NCBI RefSeq assembly: GCF_001544575.2
Contig: NZ_FCNY02000010.1
Coordinates: 248,001 to 312,000, forward strand
Reading direction: 5' to 3'
DNA length: 64,000 nt
Source: Caballeronia cordobensis
GTDB lineage: Bacteria > Pseudomonadota > Gammaproteobacteria > Burkholderiales > Burkholderiaceae
Positions within the stretch are counted from its first letter, which is position 1. Every line of letters starts with the position of its first letter. Position numbers and translations under genes: made by a program. The notes under the pieces are model-generated. The model did not search any database. It saw nothing but the letters and a program-made list of their open reading frames with translations, and was not told the DNA's origin. Positions 8,823 to 17,107 of this stretch are shown here, one piece after another.

Positions 8823-8887
8823 GGCATGAATGTTCAACGAGCTAGAAGTGCTTAGCGATGCGTCTTGCTGCGGGTTATCGAATGACG

Positions 8888-10351
8888 TCAGGCGGAGAAT
8901 GCCTGGCAGAGGAACTTTGTCTCCATGAACTCGTCGATGCCTTCACGCGCACCTTCCCGGCCAACCCCTGATTCCTTGTAACCGCCGAACGGTGCGACTT
9001 CGGTTGCGATCATGCCAGTATTGATGCCGACGATGCCCGCGTGCAATGCACGCGACACGCGGTAGATGCGCGAAGCGTCACGGCTGAACAGGTAGGATGC
9101 GAGGCCCATGCGCGTGGCGTTGGCGCGTGCGATCAATTCGCGCTCGTCGCTGAAAGTGGCGAGTGCCAGCACTGGCCCGAAGGTCTCCTCGCACGACATC
9201 GCCATGGACTCGGTGATGCCGCTCATCAGGGTGGGCTCGAAAAAGTTTCCCTTGCGCTGCGCACGCTTGCCGCCGGCAAGAAGAGATGCACCGAGTTCCA
9301 GCGCGTTTTCGACATGCCGCTCGATCTTGCGAAGCGCCTCCTCGCTGATGACCGGGCCGAGCGTAACGCCAGCCTCTGTGCCGTCGCCAAGTTTGAGCGA
9401 TTCCATCGCCTTGAGCATGCGCGCGACGAACTCGTCGTGCACAGAAGCTTCGACCAGAAAGCGATTCGGCGCGATGCACGTCTGGCCAGCATTGCGGAAC
9501 TTGGCGAACAGTGCGCTGGACACGGCGACGTCGAGGTCGGCATCGGCAAAAACGATGAACGGCGAATTGCCGCCGAGTTCGAGCGATACCCGTTTCATCG
9601 TCGCCGCGCATTGCGCGGAGAGGATCTTGCCAACTGAGGTCGATCCCGTGAAGCTCAATTTGCCAACTGCCTCGCTGGAGGTCAGCGTCCGTCCGATCGC
9701 CTCGGCCGCGCTGCGGTCAGCAGTGACGACGTTGAGCACGCCTGGCGGAATCCCCGCGCGTTCAGCGAGTGCGCACAGCGCGAGTGCGGACAGCGGCGTG
9801 TGCTCGGCGGGTTTGAGCACCATCGTGCAGCCAGCGGCGAGCGCGGGCGCGGCCTTGCGGGTAACCATCGCAGAGGGCAGGTTCCACGGCGTGATGCCCG
9901 CGGTCACGCCGATCGGCTCCTTCACCGTCGTAAAACTCATGTTGCGGCGCGCAGCAGGAATAGTGTCGCCGTAGGTCCGACGCGCTTCTTCCGCGAACCA
10001 TTCGACGAAGGACGCTGCGAAAATCACCTCGTTCTTCGCATCCGACAACGGCTTGCCCTGTTCGCTCGTCAGGATCGCTGCGAGTTCGTCCGCATGGTCA
10101 ACAATGAGACGCGCCCACTTTCTAAGCGGCCCGGCACGCTCTGTGGCCGTGCGCTCGCTCCACTCGTCGAATGCACGTTGCGCGCTCGTGATGGCGTGCT
10201 CGACATCCTCGGCCGACATGTGTGGCACGGTGCCGACGAGTTCGCCGGTGGCTGGGTTGCGGACCTCGAAGGTCTCGCCGCTCAGGGAGGCGACCCATTC
10301 GCCACCAACATAAGCGCGGTCGCGCAACAGGGTTTGATGGTTCGATTTCAT
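8888..10351 (-). CDS. NAD(P)-dependent aldehyde dehydrogenase, succinate-semialdehyde dehydrogenase type
   Basis: A 487-residue aldehyde dehydrogenase of full family length. The catalytic Glu lies in LELGGNSPF, the catalytic Cys in GQTCIAPNR, and the cofactor loop in FTGSTSVGK. It most resembles GabD-like enzymes, which oxidise semialdehydes and sometimes aromatic aldehydes. The ATG at 10351 has AAGGAAACA immediately upstream, 11 nt from the end of the reductase gene; the longer frame upstream overlaps that gene. In a cluster with a Rieske oxygenase pair and an alcohol-type SDR, it may oxidise an aryl aldehyde such as vanillin, but this is inference. Confidence 0.9.
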   Translation of the reverse strand: MKSNHQTLLRDRAYVGGEWVASLSGETFEVRNPATGELVGTVPHMSAEDVEHAITSAQRAFDEWSERTATERAGPLRKWARLIVDHADELAAILTSEQGKPLSDAKNEVIFAASFVEWFAEEARRTYGDTIPAARRNMSFTTVKEPIGVTAGITPWNLPSAMVTRKAAPALAAGCTMVLKPAEHTPLSALALCALAERAGIPPGVLNVVTADRSAAEAIGRTLTSSEAVGKLSFTGSTSVGKILSAQCAATMKRVSLELGGNSPFIVFADADLDVAVSSALFAKFRNAGQTCIAPNRFLVEASVHDEFVARMLKAMESLKLGDGTEAGVTLGPVISEEALRKIERHVENALELGASLLAGGKRAQRKGNFFEPTLMSGITESMAMSCEETFGPVLALATFSDERELIARANATRMGLASYLFSRDASRIYRVSRALHAGIVGINTGMIATEVAPFGGYKESGVGREGAREGIDEFMETKFLCQAFSA

Positions 10352-10362
10352 TGTTTCCTTGA

Positions 10363-11331
10363 TTACAAGTCCAGTGTCAGGTCGCCGCACCGTGCCCGGG
10401 ACACGCACACGCACATTTGCTTGCGGCTGGTTTTGTCATCGGGAGAAAGCACGTAATCGCGATGGTCGACCTCGCCTTCGATGACCGTAGTCGCGCATAG
10501 GCCGCACTCGCCGCGCTTGCAGTCGTAAATCGGTTCGACCCCCTGGCGGATTAGCGCATCGAGAATCGACTCGTCGCTTGCTACCTCGACCGTCTGCCCG
10601 CTTTGCTGAAGGACGACTCGAAAGGCGGCGTCACCGTCGGCGGGGGCCGCTGCGCCGAAGAACTCGAAGTGGATTCGTTCGTCCGGCCAATGCGCACGCC
10701 GTGCCGCGCCGATTACGGCTTCGTTCAGTCCTCGGGGACCGCATACATAGACGTCCGCGCCCGCAGGCGCATTGCGCAGCAGGAGGTCAAGGTCCACGCC
10801 ACGGGTGGGGTCACCGCCGTCGCAATGGAGTGTCAGCTTGTCGCCGGCAAGGGCCTTCAATTCGTCGACAAACGCCGCGTCATCTGCGCTGCGCACGCAA
10901 TAGTGGATGCTGAACGTGCGCGCCTGAGCGGCAAGGACACGTACCATTGAAAGGATCGGCGTAATGCCTATGCCCCCTGCTACCAAAAGGTAATGGGGCG
11001 ATTCCGGCACGAGCGGAAAGTGATTCTTCGGAAGGCTGCATGTCAACAGCTGCCCGGCCTGCACGCGTCCGTGCATTGCAGCGGACCCGCCCTTTCCCGC
11101 GTCCTCGCGTAAGACGCCAAGCAGATAGTGGCTGCAGTCCGCGGGCGAACTCGCGATGGAATACGATCGCACCGCCAGGTCGCCGGTCGCGAGGGGAATC
11201 GATACATCGAGATGCGCGCCTGCCTCGAAGGCGGGCAACGCATCGCCCTGCGGATGGCGCAGAACAAAGCGGCGGATGCGAGCCGTCGCCTGCAGCACTT
11301 CGGAGACGACTAGCTGTTGACTGTCTTTCAT
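10363..11331 (-). CDS. VanB-like oxygenase reductase (PDR/VanB family)
   Basis: A 322-residue class IA reductase. FMN/FAD-binding barrel comes first (VRSYSIAS), then the NAD domain (LVAGGIGITPILSM and VYVCGPRGLN), then a C-terminal plant-type 2Fe-2S domain with CKRGECGLC and a distal Cys. It transfers electrons from NADH to a Rieske oxygenase. The oxygenase gene lies immediately upstream (gap about 50 nt), as in vanAB. Vanillate O-demethylase is the nearest known system, but many VanAB-like pairs act on other methoxylated or carboxylated aromatics. Confidence 0.9.
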   Translation of the reverse strand: MKDSQQLVVSEVLQATARIRRFVLRHPQGDALPAFEAGAHLDVSIPLATGDLAVRSYSIASSPADCSHYLLGVLREDAGKGGSAAMHGRVQAGQLLTCSLPKNHFPLVPESPHYLLVAGGIGITPILSMVRVLAAQARTFSIHYCVRSADDAAFVDELKALAGDKLTLHCDGGDPTRGVDLDLLLRNAPAGADVYVCGPRGLNEAVIGAARRAHWPDERIHFEFFGAAAPADGDAAFRVVLQQSGQTVEVASDESILDALIRQGVEPIYDCKRGECGLCATTVIEGEVDHRDYVLSPDDKTSRKQMCVCVSRARCGDLTLDL

Positions 11332-11382
11332 ACGCTTTACTCCCGGGTATCACCTAACCGCCGCCTGACTGACGCGGCCCAC

Positions 11383-12402
11383 TCACGACGCCAGCGCGGT
11401 CGATTGTTGCTTAACCAGCTTTTCGACGATCCGGCGTGCCGCAACCGAGCCGCCGTCCGCGCGCACGCCAACTTCGGCCTTCATCGAATCGTCGGTGTCG
11501 ATCATGATCTGCTGAGCTTCCAGAACCTCGACGTCTTCCATGAACGTGGTGTAGATCGAGTCATGAATCGTCTTCGTGACCTCCGCGTCGTCCTGGGCGA
11601 AGCAGCGCGTAATGGTCCAGTAGTACTTGCTCGTGCGCGCGTCGACGGGCGTGATCGTGTTGACGGAGAACCAGCGCAAGCCGCGTTCGAGATCGTCGGT
11701 GCCTGCCGGATAGGCGCGCGCATCGATGGTCACGCTGGCCGGCGGCTGGAAGCGAATGACCTGCCAGCGGTCGATGTTGCCCTCGAGCTTGCGAACGCGC
11801 GAGAACAGGGGCGGCGGCGGGGCGTTCTTGATGATTCGTTGCACATGCACTTCGTTGCCCTCGACACGCTGTGTCATCGGCGTTTCGACGATCTCGTTGG
11901 TACCGATGGTTCGCGTATGCACATACGTCTCGTGGGTGAGGTCCAGCAGGTTGTCGGTGAGAAGCTGATAGTTCGCCTTCACGTCGATGCAACCGCCGGT
12001 TGAGACCCAGCCCGGCTCGCTGTTGTAGCGGAAATCAGGAATCAGCGATTCATCTGCGGCCTCGGGGTCGCCCATCCAGACCCAGATCCATTGCCACTTT
12101 TCGACCACCGGATAAGTGCGGACCTTCATGGAAGGAGGAATCTGCTGCTGGCCCGGAATGGCCACGCACGCGCCGCTGCAATCGAGCGTGACGCCGTGAT
12201 AGCCGCATTGCACGGTATCGCCAATCAGATTGCCCTTGGAGAGCGCCGCGCGCCGGTGCGGACAGCGGTCCGTCAACGCGACAACCTTGCCTGCCTGAGT
12301 GCGATACAGCACAAGCGGCTCGCCGATAATCCAGCGTTGCGTCAGAGAGCGCTGGATCTCGTTGCTCCAGCCAGCCACATACCATGAATTCTTGAGGAAC
12401 AT
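11383..12402 (-). CDS. Rieske aromatic oxygenase, VanA-like oxygenase component
   Basis: A 339-residue single-component oxygenase. The Rieske 2Fe-2S motif is CPHRRAALSKG...CGYHG near residues 45-70, and the mononuclear iron site shows as LLDLTHETYVH. The length and the NSWYVAGWSNE opening match the VanA/DdmC-type demethylase group. The ATG at 12402 has AAGG 9 nt upstream; a TTG at 12411 is an alternative. It pairs with the VanB-like reductase just downstream. Probably demethylates or hydroxylates an aromatic acid; the exact substrate is not readable. Confidence 0.9.
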   Translation of the reverse strand: MFLKNSWYVAGWSNEIQRSLTQRWIIGEPLVLYRTQAGKVVALTDRCPHRRAALSKGNLIGDTVQCGYHGVTLDCSGACVAIPGQQQIPPSMKVRTYPVVEKWQWIWVWMGDPEAADESLIPDFRYNSEPGWVSTGGCIDVKANYQLLTDNLLDLTHETYVHTRTIGTNEIVETPMTQRVEGNEVHVQRIIKNAPPPPLFSRVRKLEGNIDRWQVIRFQPPASVTIDARAYPAGTDDLERGLRWFSVNTITPVDARTSKYYWTITRCFAQDDAEVTKTIHDSIYTTFMEDVEVLEAQQIMIDTDDSMKAEVGVRADGGSVAARRIVEKLVKQQSTALAS

Positions 12403-12449
12403 TCTTTTCAACCTTGATTAGAGTGATTAGGCGACAGGAGCGAGCAAGC

Positions 12450-13241
12450 TCAGACGGGGTCGAGAATGCGGGAGGCGACCAAGCCCCCGTCGACCGGCAG
12501 ATTCACGCCATTGATCCAGGCGCTTTGCGCCTGCAGCAGGAAGACAATTGCGGGCGCCATCGCTTCCGGCGTGCCGACCCCGCCTGCACGGCGAATCGCG
12601 TCGTCGACGTTCGCAGCACCGAGTGATGCACGGAAGTCCTTCAGGATCGGCGTGTCGGTCGGCCCCGGGCTGATGCAGTTCATGCGGATGCCAGTGGCAC
12701 TGCGCAGGGTCGTGGCGCGCGCCATGGTCCAGACGATCAGCGCTTCCTTGAAGTACGCATAGGCACCCGCGTCCGGGACCGGATGCTGTTCGAGCCACTG
12801 CAGACCTTCGGTGAAGTCGCGGGTGGCCGCGAGCTCGACGTGAAGCGCGCGCCGCGCCTGCCAGTTTTGGCCGGCCGTAGAAGCCACATTGACGATGGAG
12901 CCGTCTGCGCGGAGCTTTGGCAATACGGCTTCAGTGAGCCGGCGCAGGCCGAGATAGTTCACACGGGCAACGATGTCGCCTCCCGCGTTGCCGGGAACGC
13001 CCGCGACATTACACAACCCGTCGAGCGTGCCGGGCAATTGAGCGGCGGCGGCGTCGATCGATAGAGGGTCGGCAAGATCGATCTGGATGAAACGGGTGAC
13101 GTCGAAGTCGGGTGCGTGACGATCGAGTGCAATGACCTCGATATCCTGTGCGATAAGCAGGCGAGCGGTGTGCGCACCGATACCGGACGCGGCGCCGGTG
13201 ATCGCAACCGTCTTCAGCTGCCCGGATTGGGACGCTGACAT
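12450..13241 (-). CDS. SDR-family dehydrogenase, coniferyl-alcohol dehydrogenase-like
   Basis: A 263-residue classical short-chain dehydrogenase. NAD motif is TGAASGIGAHTARLL and the catalytic Tyr-Lys pair lies in YAYFKEAL. The layout, with a shortened DFDVTRFIQIDLADP segment and GLCNVAGVPG, resembles CalA/3-alpha-hydroxysteroid dehydrogenase-type SDRs. CAGGAGAAACAC directly precedes the ATG at 13241; the open frame extending 128 codons further upstream has no family similarity. First gene of the operon with the VanAB-like pair and aldehyde dehydrogenase. An alcohol-to-aldehyde step in lignin-type aromatic use fits the context but is inferred. Confidence 0.85.
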   Translation of the reverse strand: MSASQSGQLKTVAITGAASGIGAHTARLLIAQDIEVIALDRHAPDFDVTRFIQIDLADPLSIDAAAAQLPGTLDGLCNVAGVPGNAGGDIVARVNYLGLRRLTEAVLPKLRADGSIVNVASTAGQNWQARRALHVELAATRDFTEGLQWLEQHPVPDAGAYAYFKEALIVWTMARATTLRSATGIRMNCISPGPTDTPILKDFRASLGAANVDDAIRRAGGVGTPEAMAPAIVFLLQAQSAWINGVNLPVDGGLVASRILDPV

Positions 13242-13640
13242 GTGTTTCTCCTGTTTCAGAAGCGAAGTGGCTGAGCTTTCTTTTCCAGCTTCGCTTTGAT
13301 GATGTGTCTCTGATCTATTTCGTTCTATGTCCGTATCGGCCGGTCGCACTCGAAGTAGCAGTCTTGCGATGCGGCGATGTAATGATTGTCGAAGCGCTTG
13401 ATTGACGAGTCCATATAACGAGGTTGATAGCGCACGTTCGATGCCATTTATACGAGCCGAAGATGCAAGCCGGGATGGTGCCGCGGAGCCGAATAACCAC
13501 ACAAGTCGCGAATAAATGAGATCGATAGCTGAATATTGGCCATGCCAATGGTTGTTCCAGCATGGCCCACCTAGAATCAAATCCAGTGCATGGAACGTGT
13601 CCATCGCTGCAGAACCATATTTCACTCAAAGGAGACAGTA
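13242..13640. promoter_or_regulatory. Divergent promoter region
   Basis: About 400 bases without a gene between the minus-strand SDR/VanAB-like operon and the plus-strand AtaL-like operon. It holds an operator-like inverted repeat at 13535-13549 (ATTGGC-CAT-GCCAAT) about 92 nt before the AtaL-like start, and the ribosome site AAAGGAGACAGTA of that gene. No local regulator gene is next to it, so the controlling protein is unknown. Confidence 0.4.
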
Positions 13641-14108
13641 ATGATCAGCGTCAGCCGCAAGCTGGAAGTCAATCCTGCAGACGGTTCCGAAAAGGTTCGT
13701 CTCAATCGTCAGCAAGTGTGGGAAGGTCTGGTCCGCAAGGCGGAGAACGCCGTGCCGTACGTTGAAGCCATCGAGAAGTGCGACATCGTCGAACAGAAGC
13801 CGGACCGTTTAATTCGTGAAGTCGTGCTCCATGGGGAAACCCTGCGCGAGCTGATCCTGTTCTTCCCGCAGGAGCGCGTCGAGTTCGTGCGCCTCTCGGG
13901 ACATGCGAAAGGACAGATCAAGAACATCATTGAGGAAGATGCTGACGGCACGCTATCGCTGCGCTTCACGTTCGATATTGTGCTCGAGGGCGAGGAGCCG
14001 GGTAGTAAGAAGGAAGCGGAATTCGCAGCAGGCATGGAGCAAGCCTACCTAGACGCCGTTCGCACCACGCTGCGACGCATTCGCGAGGATGCTACAACGC
14101 AGGTTTGA
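13641..14108 (+). CDS. AtaL-like / DUF1857 SRPBCC-fold protein (copy 1)
   Basis: A 155-residue protein of the SRPBCC (Bet v 1-like) superfamily, AtaL/DUF1857 group. It reads SVSRKLEVNP, then LNRQQVWEGLVRKAENAVPY, and ends in a long C-terminal helix typical of the fold. The ATG has AAAGGAGACAGTA upstream. The fold makes a deep ligand cavity; members are linked to secondary metabolism and to aromatic catabolic operons, but no bacterial reaction is well established. A paralogue with the same VWEGLVRKAE-type motif lies at 24992. Neighbours are an NTF2-like protein and an SDR, in one plus-strand operon. Confidence 0.85.
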   Translation: MISVSRKLEVNPADGSEKVRLNRQQVWEGLVRKAENAVPYVEAIEKCDIVEQKPDRLIREVVLHGETLRELILFFPQERVEFVRLSGHAKGQIKNIIEEDADGTLSLRFTFDIVLEGEEPGSKKEAEFAAGMEQAYLDAVRTTLRRIREDATTQV

Positions 14109-14153
14109 ACGATCGCCCGACCGCGGCAAGCAATTACAAGAAAGGAGACAGAT

Positions 14154-14522
14154 ATGCGCTGCAATATCGAAGCAATGTTCACCGATATCGACGCGAAGAA
14201 CGTGCAAGGCTTCCTCTCGAATCTCGCAGATGACGTGGTATTCCAGTTCGCCAATGCCACGCCGTTGAAGGGAAAGCGTGAGGTGGAGGAGGGTGTCAGC
14301 GGCTTCTACGCGAGCATTGCCGGACTGAACCACGAAATGACGGGCAAATGGGAAATCGAAGAAACGACCGTATTGCGCTTCAGAACGGTCTACACCCGGC
14401 ACGATGGCGGTGCTATCGAAGTGCCGTGCTCCGTGATCTTGCATCATGCCGAGGACGGCCGCATCGACGATTACCGCATTTATACCGACCTCTCCCCTGT
14501 CTTTGCTCCTCAGATGCACTAG
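14154..14522 (+). CDS. NTF2-like (SnoaL-type) protein
   Basis: A 122-residue cone-fold protein opening MRCNIEAMFTDIDAKNVQGF, with LADDVVFQFANATPLKGK and a C-terminal DYRIYTDLSPVF. The pattern fits polyketide-cyclase/ketosteroid-isomerase-like small enzymes. GAAAGGAGACAGAT precedes the ATG. It lies between the AtaL-like and SDR genes with short gaps (45 and 21 nt). An isomerase, hydratase or cyclase step is possible; no catalytic residue assignment is certain. Confidence 0.8.
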   Translation: MRCNIEAMFTDIDAKNVQGFLSNLADDVVFQFANATPLKGKREVEEGVSGFYASIAGLNHEMTGKWEIEETTVLRFRTVYTRHDGGAIEVPCSVILHHAEDGRIDDYRIYTDLSPVFAPQMH

Positions 14523-14543
14523 CCCGTTAACCCGGAGGATGAA

Positions 14544-15311
14544 ATGCAACATCCATTGGATGGCAAGGCCATCATCGTCACGGGCGCCGCGCGTGGGATC
14601 GGGCGTGCGGCGGCGTACGCATTGGGCGAGGCGGGCGCTTCACTCGCGCTGGCCGATCTCGATGAAGAGGGCCTGCAGGAAACCGCGGAGTACCTGAAGC
14701 GCTCTGGCGTGCAGGTAATGGCCGTCAAGACGAACGTGGCGCGGGAAACCGACGTTGCGGCGCTGGTCGAGCGTGCCGTGACCAAGTTCGGACGCATTCA
14801 CGGGGCGTTCAACAACGCGGGCGTCGAACAGCGCAATGCGGCGCTGCATGAGATGACCGAGGAGCAGTGGGACGTCGTGATGGACGTTAACCTGAAGGGC
14901 GTCTTCCTCTGCCTCAAGCATGAGATCGCGGCGATGCTGAAGTCCGGCGGCGGCGCAATTGTCAATACGTCGTCGGGTCTCGGCCGTGTGGCGATTCCGA
15001 ACGCGGCGGAATACTGCGCATCTAAGGCTGCGGTTCTCGGCGTGACGAAAAGCGCGGCGGTCGAATACGGTGCTCGCGGGATTCGTGTGAATGCGGTCTT
15101 ACCGGGAATTATCCGCACGCCGATGATTGAGTCGCTCATTAGTCAGCCGCAGTTCTCGGACCTGTTGCCGCAGCTCGAATCGCGACATCCGATCGGCCGT
15201 CTCGGGTCGCCCCACGAGGTCGGAGACGCCGTGGTTTGGTTGCTCTCCAATCAGTCTTCATTCGTTACTGGGGCGGAAATCGCCGTCGACGGCGGATATC
15301 TCGCGCTGTAG
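14544..15311 (+). CDS. SDR-family NAD(P)-dependent dehydrogenase
   Basis: A 255-residue classical SDR. Cofactor motif TGAARGIGRAAAY, NNAG motif as FNNAGVEQR, Ser in VNTSSGLGR, and the catalytic Tyr-Lys in EYCASKAAV, with PGIIRTPM following. It ends in the usual AVDGGYLAL. It resembles glucose 1-dehydrogenase/cyclopentanol dehydrogenase-like members. An AGGATG-type ribosome site lies before the ATG. Last gene of the AtaL-like operon, closed by a strong terminator. Substrate unknown. Confidence 0.88.
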   Translation: MQHPLDGKAIIVTGAARGIGRAAAYALGEAGASLALADLDEEGLQETAEYLKRSGVQVMAVKTNVARETDVAALVERAVTKFGRIHGAFNNAGVEQRNAALHEMTEEQWDVVMDVNLKGVFLCLKHEIAAMLKSGGGAIVNTSSGLGRVAIPNAAEYCASKAAVLGVTKSAAVEYGARGIRVNAVLPGIIRTPMIESLISQPQFSDLLPQLESRHPIGRLGSPHEVGDAVVWLLSNQSSFVTGAEIAVDGGYLAL

Positions 15312-15341
15312 CCAATAGACATTCATCCGGTCACCATTCGA

Positions 15342-15386
15342 CGCTTCCTGGCTCACGTTGCAACGTGAGTCCCGGAAGCGTTTTTT
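15342..15386 (+). terminator. Rho-independent terminator after the AtaL/NTF2/SDR operon
   Basis: Outer stem CGCTTCC/GGAAGCG encloses an inner perfect palindrome CTCACGTTG/CAACGTGAG and is followed by six T. It starts 31 nt after the SDR stop codon. Confidence 0.85.
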
Positions 15387-15604
15387 GGCCTTCGAAGGCT
15401 CGCGATATAGACCGGATTTGTATCGAACCTTAGAGCGTAGCGAATGGTTTATCAACGCGCGCACCCATAGAATCGAATCGCCGTCTGTCTCGCTGGACAG
15501 GTGGAGCAAGCCATCCATCCACTTCGGAAATCAACCAAGCCTGCCTTAATCAAGTGAAAAAGATAAGACCAATCTTGTAACGCATATACAGGAGGAGACG
15601 GTCG

Positions 15605-16681
15605 ATGTTAAAGAGGAAATCGGCGGCGCACGTGGCGACCGCCTTAGGTGTTTGCGTGTGCAGTACGCATGCTGAAGCACAAAGCAATGTCACGCTGTAT
15701 GGGATTGTGGATAGCGGATTTTTCTACTCTAGTAAATCGATTGATTCATCGGGGAATAGTACAGGAAAGAAATTTGCGTTGATTGATAGCGGTCTTTCCC
15801 CTTCGCAATTCGGCTTGAAGGGCACCGAGGATCTTGGCGGGGGATTAAAGCTCGATTTCGATCTGGAAAGCGGCATTAACATGACCAACGGGGGGTACAA
15901 CAGCTCCAATGGCAATTTTTTCGGTCGGCAAGCCTGGATGCAGTTGCGCAGCGATATAGGCAACTTGAAGATGGGCCTGCAATTCTCCCCCTTCTTTCTG
16001 ACTCTCTATGATCTTGATCCACGTGGCCTCGCACCGTTCGGCACCAGCGTCGTCCATTACATTGACAACGTGGTGGGGACAGGCTTGGCCAACGCCAACG
16101 CGATCTCTTACACCAGCCCAGTCATAGCTGGTCTGCAGGCGAGCGTCATGTATGCATTTGGTGGCTCGCCAGGCGATTTCCAAGCCGGCCAGCAGTACTC
16201 AGCCAGCGTGAAATACGACAACGGAAGCCTGCTGCTCGCCGCTTCGATTTACAACGGTAATGCAGGCGGCACTGCGGCCTCGACTCCGGTGCCTACGACC
16301 GTTGAATTCGCCGGCCGGATGATCGGCGCAGGCTATCGCTTCGGGAAACTTACGGTCAAAGCTTCCTACACAAGCTACAAGGTCGCTGGCGCAATGAGCA
16401 ATAACGTCTGGGGCGGAGGCGCCGATTTTCTGGCTACTCCTGAAATCGATGTGAACGCTGGCGTCTGGTACGCTAGCGACCGCAATAACACGGCCAACCA
16501 TTCATTGCTCGGATCCGCGGGGATTAACTACTACTTGTCAAAGGCCACCACCTTGTACGGTCAGGTAGCCGTCGTCAACAATCACGGCGCGATGACTACC
16601 GGGCTGTCCGTCAATGGCGCGCTGAAAGAGGGAGCCGGTACCTCGGTGGGCGGCGCAATCGGCGTACGGCACATGTTTTAA
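15605..16681 (+). CDS. Burkholderia-type trimeric porin
   Basis: A 358-residue outer-membrane porin. A signal peptide of about 25 residues ends at AEAQS, after which the mature protein begins NVTLYGIVDSGF, the standard opening of these porins. QFGLKGTEDLGGGL and FGRQAWMQL follow, and the sequence ends IGVRHMF with a terminal Phe needed for outer-membrane assembly. GGAGGAGACGGTCG lies before the ATG. Probably a general or aromatic-acid diffusion channel. It lies between two catabolic blocks and in front of a BON-domain gene. Confidence 0.92.
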   Translation: MLKRKSAAHVATALGVCVCSTHAEAQSNVTLYGIVDSGFFYSSKSIDSSGNSTGKKFALIDSGLSPSQFGLKGTEDLGGGLKLDFDLESGINMTNGGYNSSNGNFFGRQAWMQLRSDIGNLKMGLQFSPFFLTLYDLDPRGLAPFGTSVVHYIDNVVGTGLANANAISYTSPVIAGLQASVMYAFGGSPGDFQAGQQYSASVKYDNGSLLLAASIYNGNAGGTAASTPVPTTVEFAGRMIGAGYRFGKLTVKASYTSYKVAGAMSNNVWGGGADFLATPEIDVNAGVWYASDRNNTANHSLLGSAGINYYLSKATTLYGQVAVVNNHGAMTTGLSVNGALKEGAGTSVGGAIGVRHMF

Positions 16682-16699
16682 TTTGGTCGGAGATAACGC

Positions 16700-17062
16700 A
16701 TGAACAGAAAGCACATGAGCGCCGGCTTGGCTGTCCTGCTTTCGCTGGCGGGAACCGGGGGCGTGAGCGCTCAGGGTAATGAAGCGGTTGCGTCGGATGT
16801 TGCCCCGTCCAGCGCGGTCCCGTCGGCAAGAGAAGCAAGACTTGCCAATCGACGGCTCGCGAAAACCGTGCGAAGCCGACTTGCGAAGGTGAAGGGCATC
16901 GACGTGCTCAATATCGTTGTGGTCGCGAAAAACGGTACGATCACGCTTGGGGGTTCGGTACCGGAGGCCGGTCAGATAGAGCTCGTGGTCGCTGCCGCGC
17001 GTGATACACCCGGCGTGGAGGCGGTCAATAACGCACTGCGAGTAAAGGCAGCTGGGCAGTGA
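16700..17062 (+). CDS. BON-domain periplasmic protein
   Basis: A 120-residue secreted protein. The signal peptide (residues 1-25, ending VSAQG) is followed by a low-complexity linker and one BON domain at about 50-115, with the typical LAKVKGIDVLNIVVV...GTITLGGSVPEA pattern. BON domains bind lipids or the envelope surface and are found in OsmY-type stress proteins. It follows the porin by 18 nt and may be co-transcribed. An envelope-maintenance role is inferred from the domain. Confidence 0.85.
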   Translation: MNRKHMSAGLAVLLSLAGTGGVSAQGNEAVASDVAPSSAVPSAREARLANRRLAKTVRSRLAKVKGIDVLNIVVVAKNGTITLGGSVPEAGQIELVVAAARDTPGVEAVNNALRVKAAGQ

Positions 17063-17069
17063 AGGCAGC

Positions 17070-17092
17070 GTCCCTCGCGTATAGCGAGGGAC
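17070..17092. terminator. Hairpin between convergent genes
   Basis: GTCCCTCGC-GTATA-GCGAGGGAC is a perfect 9-bp stem 8 nt after the BON gene stop and 16 nt before the end of the convergent FAD hydroxylase gene. It lacks a long T-run. A bidirectional terminator is the likely role. Confidence 0.6.
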
Positions 17093-17107
17093 CTGTCGTG
17101 CTTTACC

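Noticed and set aside
12450..13625. Extended open frame of 391 codons for the SDR gene
   Set aside because: The first 128 codons have no SDR similarity, and the ATG at 13241 has a strong ribosome site. The longer form would cross the divergent promoter.
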